Position numbers and translations under genes: made by a program
Source of the DNA: SIG565 sp045613385
GTDB taxonomy: Bacteria > Bacillota > Clostridia > Oscillospirales > Acutalibacteraceae
Reading direction: 5' to 3'
Assembly (NCBI GenBank): GCA_045613385.1
Contig: JAZLAW010000019.1
Span: 1 to 64,000, forward strand
DNA: 64,000 nt
Shown here: positions 7,499-15,255 of the stretch, in pieces
How the letters are laid out: every line of letters begins with the position of its first letter
How positions within the stretch are numbered: position 1 is the first letter of the stretch
The notes under the pieces: model-generated
Told to the model about the DNA's origin: nothing
Databases searched by the model: none
Seen by the model: only the letters and a program-made list of their open reading frames with translations

Positions 7499-8413
7499 TT
7501 AATGCCCTCCTGCTGTAAACACCTTACGTCTGGTCCAACGGCTTATGTAGGGTGTAAGAATATTCATAAACAATATAGCGAAGGAGACACCTTCGGGATA
7601 GGTACCGAAATAACGGATTAAACAAGTGAGGAAACCGGCGCCTAAACCGAATATTATCTTACCCCACGGGGTAGAGGGAGAAGTGGTATAATCTGTTGCC
7701 ATAAAGAACGCACCGATAAACACACCGCCCGACAAAACAAGAGATAATGCCTGGACTGCGTTGAAGCCTTCCATAAATAATGAGAAAACAAAAACAGTGC
7801 CGATAAATACAAAAGGAATATGCCAACTTATTACACGCCGTACAAGCAAATATATGCCACCCAACAGTAATGCCGCAGCACAGGTTTCTCCGATTGCACC
7901 ACCGTGGTTACCAATGAATAAATTTAATAATGTAGGCATTGTTTCAGCCGATAATGGCGTTGCTCCGGCGACTGAGTCTATCGGGGAAGAAGGAATAGCT
8001 ATTGAACTGAATGCTACCAACATAAATACACGGGCGGTAATAGCGGGATTTACTAAATTTTGTCCAATACCCCCAAAAAGACATTTAACCACAACAATAG
8101 CAAATAAGGAACCAATCACACATTGCCATAGCGGAATATCAACCGGTAAATTCAAAGCCAATAACAGTCCTGTAACGGCGGCTGACAAATCAAATACGGT
8201 TTGTTCTTTCTTGGTGACAAAATTGAAAAGCGCTTCAAATCCTACCGAAGAAATAACACAAACTGCAACGACCAATAAAGCGCGCCAACCGAAAATCAAA
8301 GTACCGGCAATAGTTACAGGCAATAAAGAAATCAGGACATCACCCATAATACCGGAAGTAGATTTACCGCTGTGAATATGGGGAGAGAGCATTACTTTGG
8401 TTAAAGAATTCAT
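7499..8413 (-). CDS. rnfD: Rnf complex membrane subunit RnfD
   Basis: NqrB/RnfD-type integral membrane subunit, 304 residues, with about nine to ten predicted helices. The flavin attachment motif is seen as DSVAGATPLSA, in which the threonine is the usual site of covalent FMN. SPHIHSGKSTSGIMGDVL near the N-terminus and FMATDYTTSPSTPWGKIIFG are family hallmarks. It overlaps the end of rnfC by four bases (ATGA), and GGAGA lies 10 bases before the start. Its place between rnfC and rnfG is the canonical C-D-G-E-A-B order. Confidence 0.97.
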   Translation of the reverse strand: MNSLTKVMLSPHIHSGKSTSGIMGDVLISLLPVTIAGTLIFGWRALLVVAVCVISSVGFEALFNFVTKKEQTVFDLSAAVTGLLLALNLPVDIPLWQCVIGSLFAIVVVKCLFGGIGQNLVNPAITARVFMLVAFSSIAIPSSPIDSVAGATPLSAETMPTLLNLFIGNHGGAIGETCAAALLLGGIYLLVRRVISWHIPFVFIGTVFVFSLFMEGFNAVQALSLVLSGGVFIGAFFMATDYTTSPSTPWGKIIFGLGAGFLTCLIRYFGTYPEGVSFAILFMNILTPYISRWTRRKVFTAGGH

Positions 8414-9729
8414 GATTTTTCGGTCTCCTTTTTAATTTCTTCATTAACAAATTGTTTTGCCATTTTGTTAAGCTGCACTAATGGACGGTTTGCCGGACAT
8501 ACAAAGCTACAACATCCGCATTCCATACAAGACTGAACCGAAAGTTCTTTCAACATGACTACATCCTTTTTTGCATATGCTTCGGCAATACTTACGGGAG
8601 CCAACCCGAAGGGGCAGGTATTGACACACGCACCACATCGAATACAGGCGGTGGTTTTTGGAAGTTTAGCTTCTTTTTTCGTCAAAGCAAGTACTGCATT
8701 TGTATTTTTAATAACAGAAACATCAGAATTCGGTACTGTGATACCCATCATCGGGCCGCCATATACAATTTTTGCAGGTTGTTCGGTTAAACCGCCGCAG
8801 CAATCAAAGAGTTCTTTAAGAGAAACACCAATGGGTGCAATTACGTTTTGCGGGTGCTTTACCGCACCGCCTTCGACCGTCACGCACTTTTCTACCAAAG
8901 GCATACCGGTACGAAGATAAGCACCGATTGCCGCAATGGTGGTACAATTAAGCACAATGCATCCTACATCAATAGGCAACTCATTAGCTGATATCTTGCG
9001 GCCAGTTGTATGATATACAAGAACCTTCTCTCCGCCTTGCGGATAAACCGCAGGAAGCGAATGAACCTTTACAGAAAAACCGTCTATAGAATCTGCCATA
9101 TTTTTCATAGCATCGGTGGCTTTGTTATTGTTGTTTTCAACACCGATAATAACCTGTTTAACACCGAGATAACTATTCATCGCTTTAAGTGCAAAAACCA
9201 TATCATCTGAGCGAGTCAGCATTGTCACGGTATCACTTGTAACATAGGGCTCACATTCGGCACCGTTGATAATAAGGTAGTCAATGCGTTCAGGGTCAAC
9301 ATCCAATTTTACATAAGATGGGAAACCCGCACCTCCAAGACCGACAACGCCGGAGGCTCTTACGGCATTCACCAAATCTTCTTTACTGTTGAGGGATGGG
9401 GGTGTAATCGATTCATCAACCGCCATTTCTCCATCCGATTCAATCACAACGGCAGTTGCAGTAGAACCGTTATACAGTAAATAATCGGTCAGCTTAATTA
9501 CCTTACCCGAAACACTGGAATAAACATTTGAAGAAATATATCCATCGGCATCGCCTATTTTAGTACCTACTTTAACATAATCGCCTACTTTGACAGTAGG
9601 GATTGCCGGTTTTCCAATGTGCATAGACATAGGGATGGTTACTGTTTTAGGAATTTCCATACGGATGACAGGACTTTTTTTGGTGCCTTTTCTATGGGGC
9701 GTGTGTATTCCGTGAAGATGAGAAACCAT
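8410..9729 (-). CDS. rnfC: Rnf complex NADH-oxidoreductase subunit RnfC
   Basis: Peripheral subunit thought to carry the NAD+ and FMN site of Rnf. The N-terminal barrel-like region (HLHGIHTPHRKG, then IPMSMHIGKPA) is followed by the nucleotide-binding region GVVGLGGAGFPSYVK and GAECEPYVTSD. Two [4Fe-4S] motifs lie near the end, CIRCGACVNTCP and CMECGCCSFVCP. I chose the ATG at 9729 because AAAGG lies 10 bases upstream; the ATG at 9735 is also possible. It is the first gene of the operon and has its own promoter about 50 bases upstream. Confidence 0.96.
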   Translation of the reverse strand: MVSHLHGIHTPHRKGTKKSPVIRMEIPKTVTIPMSMHIGKPAIPTVKVGDYVKVGTKIGDADGYISSNVYSSVSGKVIKLTDYLLYNGSTATAVVIESDGEMAVDESITPPSLNSKEDLVNAVRASGVVGLGGAGFPSYVKLDVDPERIDYLIINGAECEPYVTSDTVTMLTRSDDMVFALKAMNSYLGVKQVIIGVENNNNKATDAMKNMADSIDGFSVKVHSLPAVYPQGGEKVLVYHTTGRKISANELPIDVGCIVLNCTTIAAIGAYLRTGMPLVEKCVTVEGGAVKHPQNVIAPIGVSLKELFDCCGGLTEQPAKIVYGGPMMGITVPNSDVSVIKNTNAVLALTKKEAKLPKTTACIRCGACVNTCPFGLAPVSIAEAYAKKDVVMLKELSVQSCMECGCCSFVCPANRPLVQLNKMAKQFVNEEIKKETEKS

Positions 9730-9779
9730 AATCATAAAACCTTTCTTTAATAAAAATTTAAACATAATAACACAACATA

Positions 9780-9808
9780 ATTTTAAGATAAATACAGTTT
9801 GTTGTCAA
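9780..9808 (-). promoter_or_regulatory. Sigma-A promoter of the rnf operon
   Basis: On the minus strand, TTGACA (9803-9808) and TAAAAT (9780-9785) are spaced by 17 bases, giving a leader of about 45 bases before rnfC. Confidence 0.8.
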
Positions 9809-9874
9809 GTATATTCGCCGGAAATGCGTATTCAAAATTATGGTATTATAAACGATAAATTTTTAAAATAAATT

Positions 9875-9898
9875 ATCCCCTCGGCTTTCCGAGGGGAT
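9875..9898 (-). terminator. Hairpin terminator after the DUF1622 gene
   Basis: A perfect 10-bp stem (ATCCCCTCGG, loop CTTT) separates the apbE-DUF1622 unit from the rnf promoter. On the minus strand the flanking sequence is T-rich (ATAATTTATTTT). Confidence 0.75.
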
Positions 9899-9935
9899 TT
9901 GTGTACTTATAGATGTTTAGTCGAAATTTAGTATA

Positions 9936-10304
9936 TCAGGATTCTTTTTTAGTGGTAATAATAGAACCAGCCTTTTCTTCCAAATGAATTTCCCAATGGA
10001 CAATAAATGCCAACAACGCACGTATTATAATCACAACTCCGAGAATTGCCAATTCTTCTAAATTGTGTATGATAACAGTTTTAATAATTTCGGCACCCAT
10101 TTTAAATTCAAGGGCCAGTGAAAGAGCTTTACCCAGGTCAATTACCACGTGGAATGGTTGCTTTTTTATTACACATTTAAAAAGTCTTACCAATGCGCGC
10201 AAAGAACCTATAATAATGATGATAATGCCAACCATTTCTAAAATACCCGCAGAAATCTCTGCTAAAGGATGCAAAAAATTTTTAAATTGTGCTACAAAAT
10301 CCAT
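9936..10304 (-). CDS. DUF1622 family membrane protein
   Basis: A 122-residue protein with three predicted hydrophobic segments. The family's central signature is clear: DLGKALSLALEFKMGAEIIKTV, then NLEELAILGVVIIIRALLAFIVHWEI. Function is unknown for the family. The start at 10304 is favoured because AAGGAG sits 10 bases upstream; an in-frame ATG at 10340 would overlap apbE and lacks such a site. It follows apbE by 14 bases and precedes the rnf promoter, so a link to flavin or redox membrane biology is possible but unproven. Confidence 0.85.
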   Translation of the reverse strand: MDFVAQFKNFLHPLAEISAGILEMVGIIIIIIGSLRALVRLFKCVIKKQPFHVVIDLGKALSLALEFKMGAEIIKTVIIHNLEELAILGVVIIIRALLAFIVHWEIHLEEKAGSIITTKKES

Positions 10305-10318
10305 TGCATTTAAACTCC

Positions 10319-11365
10319 TTACTTTTCGTATTGTTTCCAACCGGAAGAATATGATTTTTGACCGTTTTCATCCACCCACATTGCTTCGACACCGTCTATC
10401 GATTCAATTAAATCCAGACCTTTTGATTGCGGTAAACAAAAAAGCGCGGTGGAAAGTGCATCGCCTAAACCAGAGTCTTTGCAAATCACCGATATCGACA
10501 GATATCCAATGGCGGGCATAAGTGTATCCGGGTGAATAATATGATGATACGGTTTACCATCAACATAGTAAAAACGTTGGTATGAGCCACTGGTAACAAC
10601 CGATTGACCGTTAAGTTTTAAATATGCGAGATAGTCGCCGTCATTTGGGTTTTCTACCCCAATAGTCCATTCAGTACCATCGGCTTTACTGCCGATAGTG
10701 CGTACATTACCGCCAACATTAAGCACATATCCGGTAATTCCTTTTTCTTCGAAATATCGCGCAACACGCTCGGTAGCATATCCCTTGGCAACGGCACCGA
10801 CATCCAACTTCATTATTGGGTCTGATAGTGTAACGGTATTATTGCTTTCATCAATTATCAAATTATTAATATCGGTATGCTTTGCGGCTTCTCTTAACGC
10901 ATCCATCGGCGGAAGTGAAGCTGACTCGGGATTATCCTTTCCTATTGTGCGGTAATCGTGCCAAAGCGACAACACACTGCCCATAGCAATATTCATTATG
11001 CCATTAGTCGTGTTATACATTTCTTTCGCATAGAGAAGCATATCAATAATGCGGCGGTCGACTGTAACGGTGCGGTGAGCTCCGTCAACAAGTTCATTAA
11101 TAGTGCATAAATTTTCAATTCCATTGAAACGATGATAAATCGAATATAATTGATGATATTGAGCCAATAACGTCAACATTTCATTTGAAATTGCATCAAA
11201 TTCCGCCTGACTGTTTTCGTAGCCGGTGATGGTAATAACCGTATCGAAATAGTCCATAGAATAGGTTGTATATTTGTTTTTTTCTTTATCAGGCGCACAA
11301 GAACAAAAAGTGCTGCTTATAATAAACAAAAATGTGATAATAAGGCAAAAAAAACGATGTTTCAT
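10319..11365 (-). CDS. apbE: FAD:protein FMN transferase (lipoprotein)
   Basis: ApbE transfers the FMN moiety of FAD to a threonine in [S/T/A]GAT-type motifs, such as those of RnfG and RnfD encoded just downstream. A lipoprotein signal peptide ends at the lipobox cysteine in FCSCAPDKE, so the enzyme acts outside the membrane. Family motifs are YSMDYFDTVITITGY near the N-terminus, LDVGAVAKGYATERV in the middle (FAD binding, DxGxxxKG), NVGGNVRTIG, and VTSGSYQRFYYVDGKPYHHIIHP near the C-terminus. The start is the ATG at 11365 with TTTGGA upstream. A strong hairpin lies between it and the upstream lipoprotein gene, so expression may need read-through or an unseen promoter. Confidence 0.96.
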   Translation of the reverse strand: MKHRFFCLIITFLFIISSTFCSCAPDKEKNKYTTYSMDYFDTVITITGYENSQAEFDAISNEMLTLLAQYHQLYSIYHRFNGIENLCTINELVDGAHRTVTVDRRIIDMLLYAKEMYNTTNGIMNIAMGSVLSLWHDYRTIGKDNPESASLPPMDALREAAKHTDINNLIIDESNNTVTLSDPIMKLDVGAVAKGYATERVARYFEEKGITGYVLNVGGNVRTIGSKADGTEWTIGVENPNDGDYLAYLKLNGQSVVTSGSYQRFYYVDGKPYHHIIHPDTLMPAIGYLSISVICKDSGLGDALSTALFCLPQSKGLDLIESIDGVEAMWVDENGQKSYSSGWKQYEK

Positions 11366-11382
11366 AATAATTCCAAAAGACA

Positions 11383-11410
11383 AAAAAGGGGGATTGATTT
11401 CCCCCTTTTT
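11383..11410 (-). terminator. Rho-independent terminator after the repeat lipoprotein gene
   Basis: A 10-bp stem of AAAAAGGGGG against CCCCCTTTTT encloses an 8-base loop and ends in a T-run on the minus strand, 18 bases before the apbE start codon. It would make apbE expression depend on read-through or on an internal promoter. Confidence 0.85.
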
Positions 11411-11431
11411 GCGTTGTTCAGTTTTGTTGAT

Positions 11432-12415
11432 TTATTTAATCTTGGAAGCAGCTTTAACGAAACCGCTAACGTAGATTGTACAACCTGCGGACTGGAGGTC
11501 TGCAACGCCTTTACCGTCTTCTGCAATCAAACCAGCAATTTCATCAGCAGTTTTACCGATACAAGCAGCATCGAAGGCAGCAGCCTGTTCGAACCACTCT
11601 TTCTTAGCGTTGCCATAAGCAACCATACCGTAGTTAGTACCTTGTTCCTTCTTAGAAACTATAGCCTTAGAAGTATCGAGAGTAGATGCACCCTTGGTAT
11701 CAAAAGAGAACGCAAGTTCAACACAATCACTTGCAGCAGCTACAACCTTACCGTCTTTATCAACAGCAGCGGCGAAAACGGTAGTAGAAACTTTGTTGCT
11801 ACCATCTTTATCTTCGGTAGCATCAGTACAAGTCTGTTCTGTAGCAGCGGTAACTTTTAAGGTGTTTTCTGCTGTAACACCGGAATCAGCGGCAGCATTG
11901 TAAGCTTTTTCGATAGCACCAACAAATTCGTTAATCATAATTGTGCATCCTGCAGCAACAACTTCAGCATTACCTTTGTTTTCTGCAGCAACCAAGGCCT
12001 TTACTTCATCAAGAGTCTTGCCGGCAACCAAAGCTTCAAAAGCATCTGCCTGTTCAAACCACTCTTTTTTAGCACCGCCGTAGGCAACCATATTGTAATC
12101 TTTACCTAATTCGTACTTTGTCTTAAACTCGGTCTTAGCAACAGCTTTACCTTCTGCGGTAAAATTGACTGTATTACTTGCAGTGTCAAGCGCACAAGCA
12201 ACTATTTTGCCATTAGCATCAACAGTAACTGCAGCAACAGTTACATCCAATTTACCTGAGCCGTCTTTGTCGGCGGTTGCATCTGTAACAGCAGGGGCAC
12301 TGCTATAAACACCCATACCGAACTTAAGAGTTGCAGGTTCCTTAGAACCGCAGCCAACAAAAAGAGTTGAGAGTGCTAAGATTAAACACATAACCAGTAC
12401 AAAACTTTTTTTCAT
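11432..12415 (-). CDS. Lipoprotein made of two tandem homologous domains
   Basis: A 327-residue secreted lipoprotein: the signal peptide ends at LFVGC (Cys22). The rest consists of two related units, about 30-172 and 185-323. Each has an acidic D-K-D-G-S segment, a V-D-x-[ND]-G-K-[IV]-V-A strand pair, a YxMVAYGxAKKEWFEQAxAF block (108-126 and 262-281), GKTxDE, and a closing AGCTI. I recognise this domain from clostridial lipoproteins that databases often call hypothetical or FMN-binding. No S/T/A-GAT flavinylation motif is present, so I do not claim FMN binding. Its position next to apbE and rnf suggests a redox or cell-envelope role. It has its own promoter and terminator. Confidence 0.8.
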   Translation of the reverse strand: MKKSFVLVMCLILALSTLFVGCGSKEPATLKFGMGVYSSAPAVTDATADKDGSGKLDVTVAAVTVDANGKIVACALDTASNTVNFTAEGKAVAKTEFKTKYELGKDYNMVAYGGAKKEWFEQADAFEALVAGKTLDEVKALVAAENKGNAEVVAAGCTIMINEFVGAIEKAYNAAADSGVTAENTLKVTAATEQTCTDATEDKDGSNKVSTTVFAAAVDKDGKVVAAASDCVELAFSFDTKGASTLDTSKAIVSKKEQGTNYGMVAYGNAKKEWFEQAAAFDAACIGKTADEIAGLIAEDGKGVADLQSAGCTIYVSGFVKAASKIK

Positions 12416-12448
12416 TTTTTATTCCTCCACATTTTAAGGTACAGTATA

Positions 12449-12477
12449 ATATTACACAAATTTTACCACATTGTCAA
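12449..12477 (-). promoter_or_regulatory. Promoter of the repeat-lipoprotein gene
   Basis: Minus-strand TTGACA (12472-12477) and TAATAT (12449-12454) are 17 bases apart. A GTGGAGG ribosome-binding site follows before the ATG at 12415. Confidence 0.7.
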
Positions 12478-12620
12478 GTTTATAAATGCGTTTTATAATA
12501 GTTATGCCACGCGATAGACAAAGTATACTATCGATGCTCTTTTTTACTCATTTTATCTCACATAAAGTATGAAAATCGGGCGGTCTGTGGCGCACCCCGT
12601 TGATTATCCCGCTAAATACG

Positions 12621-12642
12621 TAGGGCGGATGACTACATCCGC
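12621..12642. repeat. GC-rich palindrome downstream of cotJC
   Basis: GGGCGGATG, loop ACTA, CATCCGCCC form a perfect 9-bp stem. No T-run follows on the minus strand, so it is a poor intrinsic terminator. It resembles dispersed palindromes common in clostridial intergenic regions, but only one copy occurs in this window. The rest of the 12478-12670 gap shows nothing I can assign. Confidence 0.5.
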
Positions 12643-12670
12643 CCGTGTTATTTCAAATAGATATCGGATT

Positions 12671-13282
12671 TTATTTCTTACCGCAATTTTTGTCGAATGA
12701 TGGGTTACAAGCATAGAAATTCTTTGCATTTAATTTATCGGTTGTAAGACCGAGTGCTTCACCAAAGCGTTGATAGTGAACGATTTCTCTTTGTCTTAAG
12801 AATTTTAACGGGTCACGCACATCGGGGTCATCGATTAATCTTAAGAGATTGTCATAGGTCGTTCTTGCTTTTTGTTCTGCCGCCAAATCTTCGTGAAGGT
12901 CGGTGATGATATCGCCTTTTGCCTGAATATATTCGGCGCGCCACGGAAGACCTGATGCGGCTATCGGGTATACTCCTGCGGTGTGGTCCACGAAATATTT
13001 GTCAAAGCCCGAAGCTATAATTTCCTTTTCGCTAAGATTCTTGGTTAGCTGGTAAACCATAGCGCAAACCATTTCCAGGTGGGCGAGTTCTTCGGTTCCT
13101 ATATCGGTCAGAAGACCTTTTACTTCTGCATAAGGCATTGAGTAGCGTTGGGTAAGATAACGCATAGATGCGCCGAGCTCACCGTCGGGACCGCCGTATT
13201 GTGAAATTATGATTTGTGCATATTTCGGGTTAGGATTTTTAATGTTTACAGGATATTGAAGTTTTTTAGTATATTGCCACAT
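12671..13282 (-). CDS. cotJC: Spore coat protein CotJC (manganese-catalase-like)
   Basis: A ferritin-like, manganese-catalase-related protein of the spore coat, 203 residues. Recognised by MWQYTKKLQYPVNIKNPNPK at the start and by the metal-ligand helices: YGGPDGELGASMRYLTQRY, and GTEELAHLEMVCAMV with its E-x2-H. A second pair of ligand residues lies in DLHEDLAAEQKARTTYDNLL and REIVHYQRFGEAL. It ends a three-gene minus-strand operon with cotJB (3-base gap) and cotJA. Its presence is direct evidence of a sporulating lineage. Expression in the mother cell late in sporulation is known for the family. Confidence 0.97.
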   Translation of the reverse strand: MWQYTKKLQYPVNIKNPNPKYAQIIISQYGGPDGELGASMRYLTQRYSMPYAEVKGLLTDIGTEELAHLEMVCAMVYQLTKNLSEKEIIASGFDKYFVDHTAGVYPIAASGLPWRAEYIQAKGDIITDLHEDLAAEQKARTTYDNLLRLIDDPDVRDPLKFLRQREIVHYQRFGEALGLTTDKLNAKNFYACNPSFDKNCGKK

Positions 13283-13285
13283 AAC

Positions 13286-13549
13286 TTAATAGTTCGCCTC
13301 GTTTTCCCACGGCCAGGGGTTGTCTACCCAGGACCAGCGTTTTTCGTTTTTAACTGATTTTGCAGTTACTTCATAGGGTCCGAAAGAACTTTCATATTTT
13401 TCTATCGCAGCTGCGCGTTTACGTTTGTACTGACGCAATTTTTCAAGTGCCATACGATCGAGCGGATGGGTATCGAGAAAAAGCACCATTTCGTAAATTG
13501 CAAAATCGTATGCCATTATGACTTTTTTAAGGGCAAATTGTTCGCTCAT
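13286..13549 (-). CDS. cotJB: Spore coat protein CotJB
   Basis: An 87-residue protein matching the CotJB family, identified by AIYEMVLFLDTHPLDRMALEKLRQY in the middle and the aromatic C-terminus WSWVDNPWPWEN. It is needed, with CotJA and CotJC, for assembly of the CotJ layer of the spore coat. Its start overlaps the cotJA stop by four bases, indicating coupled translation. Confidence 0.95.
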   Translation of the reverse strand: MSEQFALKKVIMAYDFAIYEMVLFLDTHPLDRMALEKLRQYKRKRAAAIEKYESSFGPYEVTAKSVKNEKRWSWVDNPWPWENEANY

Positions 13550-13740
13550 TTTCTCATCTCCGGCATAAATGGTTTATAAAGTTCGTGAAATATCGTTCCG
13601 CAGCAAAAACCTTCTGCGGTGGGCATAGTATCAAGTACGGTTTGGCGCTTGATATATGCCATAGCAAGTGGAATATCGGCATGTACCCGGTCGTTTTCGG
13701 TAGGGCTCATAACGGGATATTCAAAAATGGGATTAATCAT
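13546..13740 (-). CDS. cotJA: Spore coat associated protein CotJA
   Basis: A 64-residue protein of the CotJA family. LAMAYIKRQTVLDTMPTAEGFCCGTIFHELYKPF carries the typical core, including the paired cysteines. It is the first gene of the cotJABC operon, with AAGGA 8 bases before its ATG. On the minus strand, CATAAAAT lies 33 bases upstream of the start and fits the -10 of mother-cell sigma factors E/K; I could not identify a convincing -35. Confidence 0.93.
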   Translation of the reverse strand: MINPIFEYPVMSPTENDRVHADIPLAMAYIKRQTVLDTMPTAEGFCCGTIFHELYKPFMPEMRK

Positions 13741-13811
13741 TGAAATTTCCTTTCGTGCCGTCCGTTATCATTTTATGCTTTAAGGCGTGTTTGCGACACA
13801 TAAAATAATAG

Positions 13812-13840
13812 TGGAAATTTCGAAAGTACTGTAGTATAAT
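13812..13840 (+). promoter_or_regulatory. Sigma-A promoter of trkA-trkH
   Basis: TGGAAA (13812-13817) and TATAAT (13835-13840) with a 17-base spacer precede the trkA ribosome-binding site AGGAG. Confidence 0.65.
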
Positions 13841-13886
13841 GCAGTTATACAAGTGCAAATAACTCATTAATCAGGAGTAATAAATT

Positions 13887-15245
13887 ATGAGAATTATTGT
13901 TGTAGGTTGCGGAAAAATCGGAAAGACCATTATAGAAAATCTTATCGCAGAAGGTCACGATATTACTGTTATGGATAATGACCCTAAGGTAATTTCCGAA
14001 GTTACAAATATATATGATGTTTTGTCTTTGTGCGGCAGCGGTACTGACTGCGAAGCATTATCCGAGGCAAAGGTAAATACTGCGGAACTGTTTATTGCGG
14101 TCACGGGTTCGGATGAGTTCAATATGCTCAGTTGCTTCCTTGCTAAAAAAATGGGAGCCAAGCATACTGTTGCACGTATAAGAAATCCCGAATATAACGC
14201 CAAGCAATTTGATTATCTGAGAAAAGAATTATCAATTTCAGTTGCTATTAACCCTGAACTATCGGCGGCAAAGGAAATGTTTAATATTTTAAAGTTACCG
14301 TCGGCCATAAAGGTTGAAACATTTTCACGCGGCAACTTTGAAATGGTGGAAATTTTTGTGAAACCCGATTCAACGCTTGATGGAATAAGCCTTATTGAAC
14401 TCAGAAAAAAGTATACACAGAAATTCCTTGTATGTGTAGTTGAAAGAGATGATAAAATTTATATTCCGGATGGTAATTTTGTTCTTCAAAAGGGCGATAG
14501 AATAGGACTTTTAGCTTCACCCGCAGAAATTCAGCATCTGCTTAAAAATCTTGGTATTTCACAGAAAAAGGCAAGAAACGTAATGATTTTAGGCGGCGGG
14601 AAAACGGCTTATTATTTATCCAGAATGTTATTATTGAGCGGCAACTCGGTTAAGATTGTTGATATAGACCACACGCGTTGTATACAGTTAAGTGAAGCTT
14701 TGCCTGAAGCGGTTATAATCAATGGCGACGGAGCAAACAGAGAACTTATGTTAGAAGAAGGCATAGGCTCTGTAGATGCTTTTGTTTCACTCACGGGTGA
14801 TGATGAAAAGAATATCCTTTTATCATATTTCGCATCTGAACATAATGTGCCAAAAGTAATTACCAAGGTTAATCGTTCGGAATATCTGGCAACTGCCGAA
14901 AAGTTGGGACTTGAGAGCATCACTGCCCCCAGAAGAGCGGTTGCAGGTGTTGTGGTGAGATATGCCAGAGCGCTCGAAAACTCTATAGGCAGCAAGGTTG
15001 AAACACTTTACAGACTGATGGATGATAAAGCCGAAGCCTTGGAATTCGAAGTGGCTGCCGATAGTGAAATAATTGGTATCCCGCTTAAAGAGTTAAAAAC
15101 AAAATCCAACGTTCTTGTAGGCGGAATTATACGCGGCCGAAGAGCGATTATCCCAAATGGTGATGACGTTATTTTATCGGGTGATAAGGTTGTCGTTATT
15201 TCAACAGGCGAACGTTTCGCGAATCTTGAAGATATAATCGATTAG
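13887..15245 (+). CDS. trkA: Trk potassium uptake system, NAD-binding regulatory protein TrkA
   Basis: Cytoplasmic gating protein of the Trk/Ktr potassium transporter, 452 residues. It has the duplicated RCK layout: an RCK-N domain at 1-130 starting MRIIVVGCGKIGKTI, an RCK-C domain to about 220, a second RCK-N with VMILGGGKTAYYLSRML at about 232, and a second RCK-C at the end. Both Rossmann glycine motifs (GxGxxG-like) are present, so nucleotide binding is likely in both halves. It is followed after 10 bases by trkH, its membrane partner. Confidence 0.96.
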   Translation: MRIIVVGCGKIGKTIIENLIAEGHDITVMDNDPKVISEVTNIYDVLSLCGSGTDCEALSEAKVNTAELFIAVTGSDEFNMLSCFLAKKMGAKHTVARIRNPEYNAKQFDYLRKELSISVAINPELSAAKEMFNILKLPSAIKVETFSRGNFEMVEIFVKPDSTLDGISLIELRKKYTQKFLVCVVERDDKIYIPDGNFVLQKGDRIGLLASPAEIQHLLKNLGISQKKARNVMILGGGKTAYYLSRMLLLSGNSVKIVDIDHTRCIQLSEALPEAVIINGDGANRELMLEEGIGSVDAFVSLTGDDEKNILLSYFASEHNVPKVITKVNRSEYLATAEKLGLESITAPRRAVAGVVVRYARALENSIGSKVETLYRLMDDKAEALEFEVAADSEIIGIPLKELKTKSNVLVGGIIRGRRAIIPNGDDVILSGDKVVVISTGERFANLEDIID

Positions 15246-15255
15246 GGGAAATAAA

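Noticed and set aside
11432..12415. Calling the repeat lipoprotein an ApbE-flavinylated FMN_bind protein
   Set aside because: No S/T/A-GAT motif exists in either repeat, so proximity to apbE is not enough.
12621..12642. Intrinsic terminator of cotJABC
   Set aside because: The stem is good, but no T-run follows on the minus strand.
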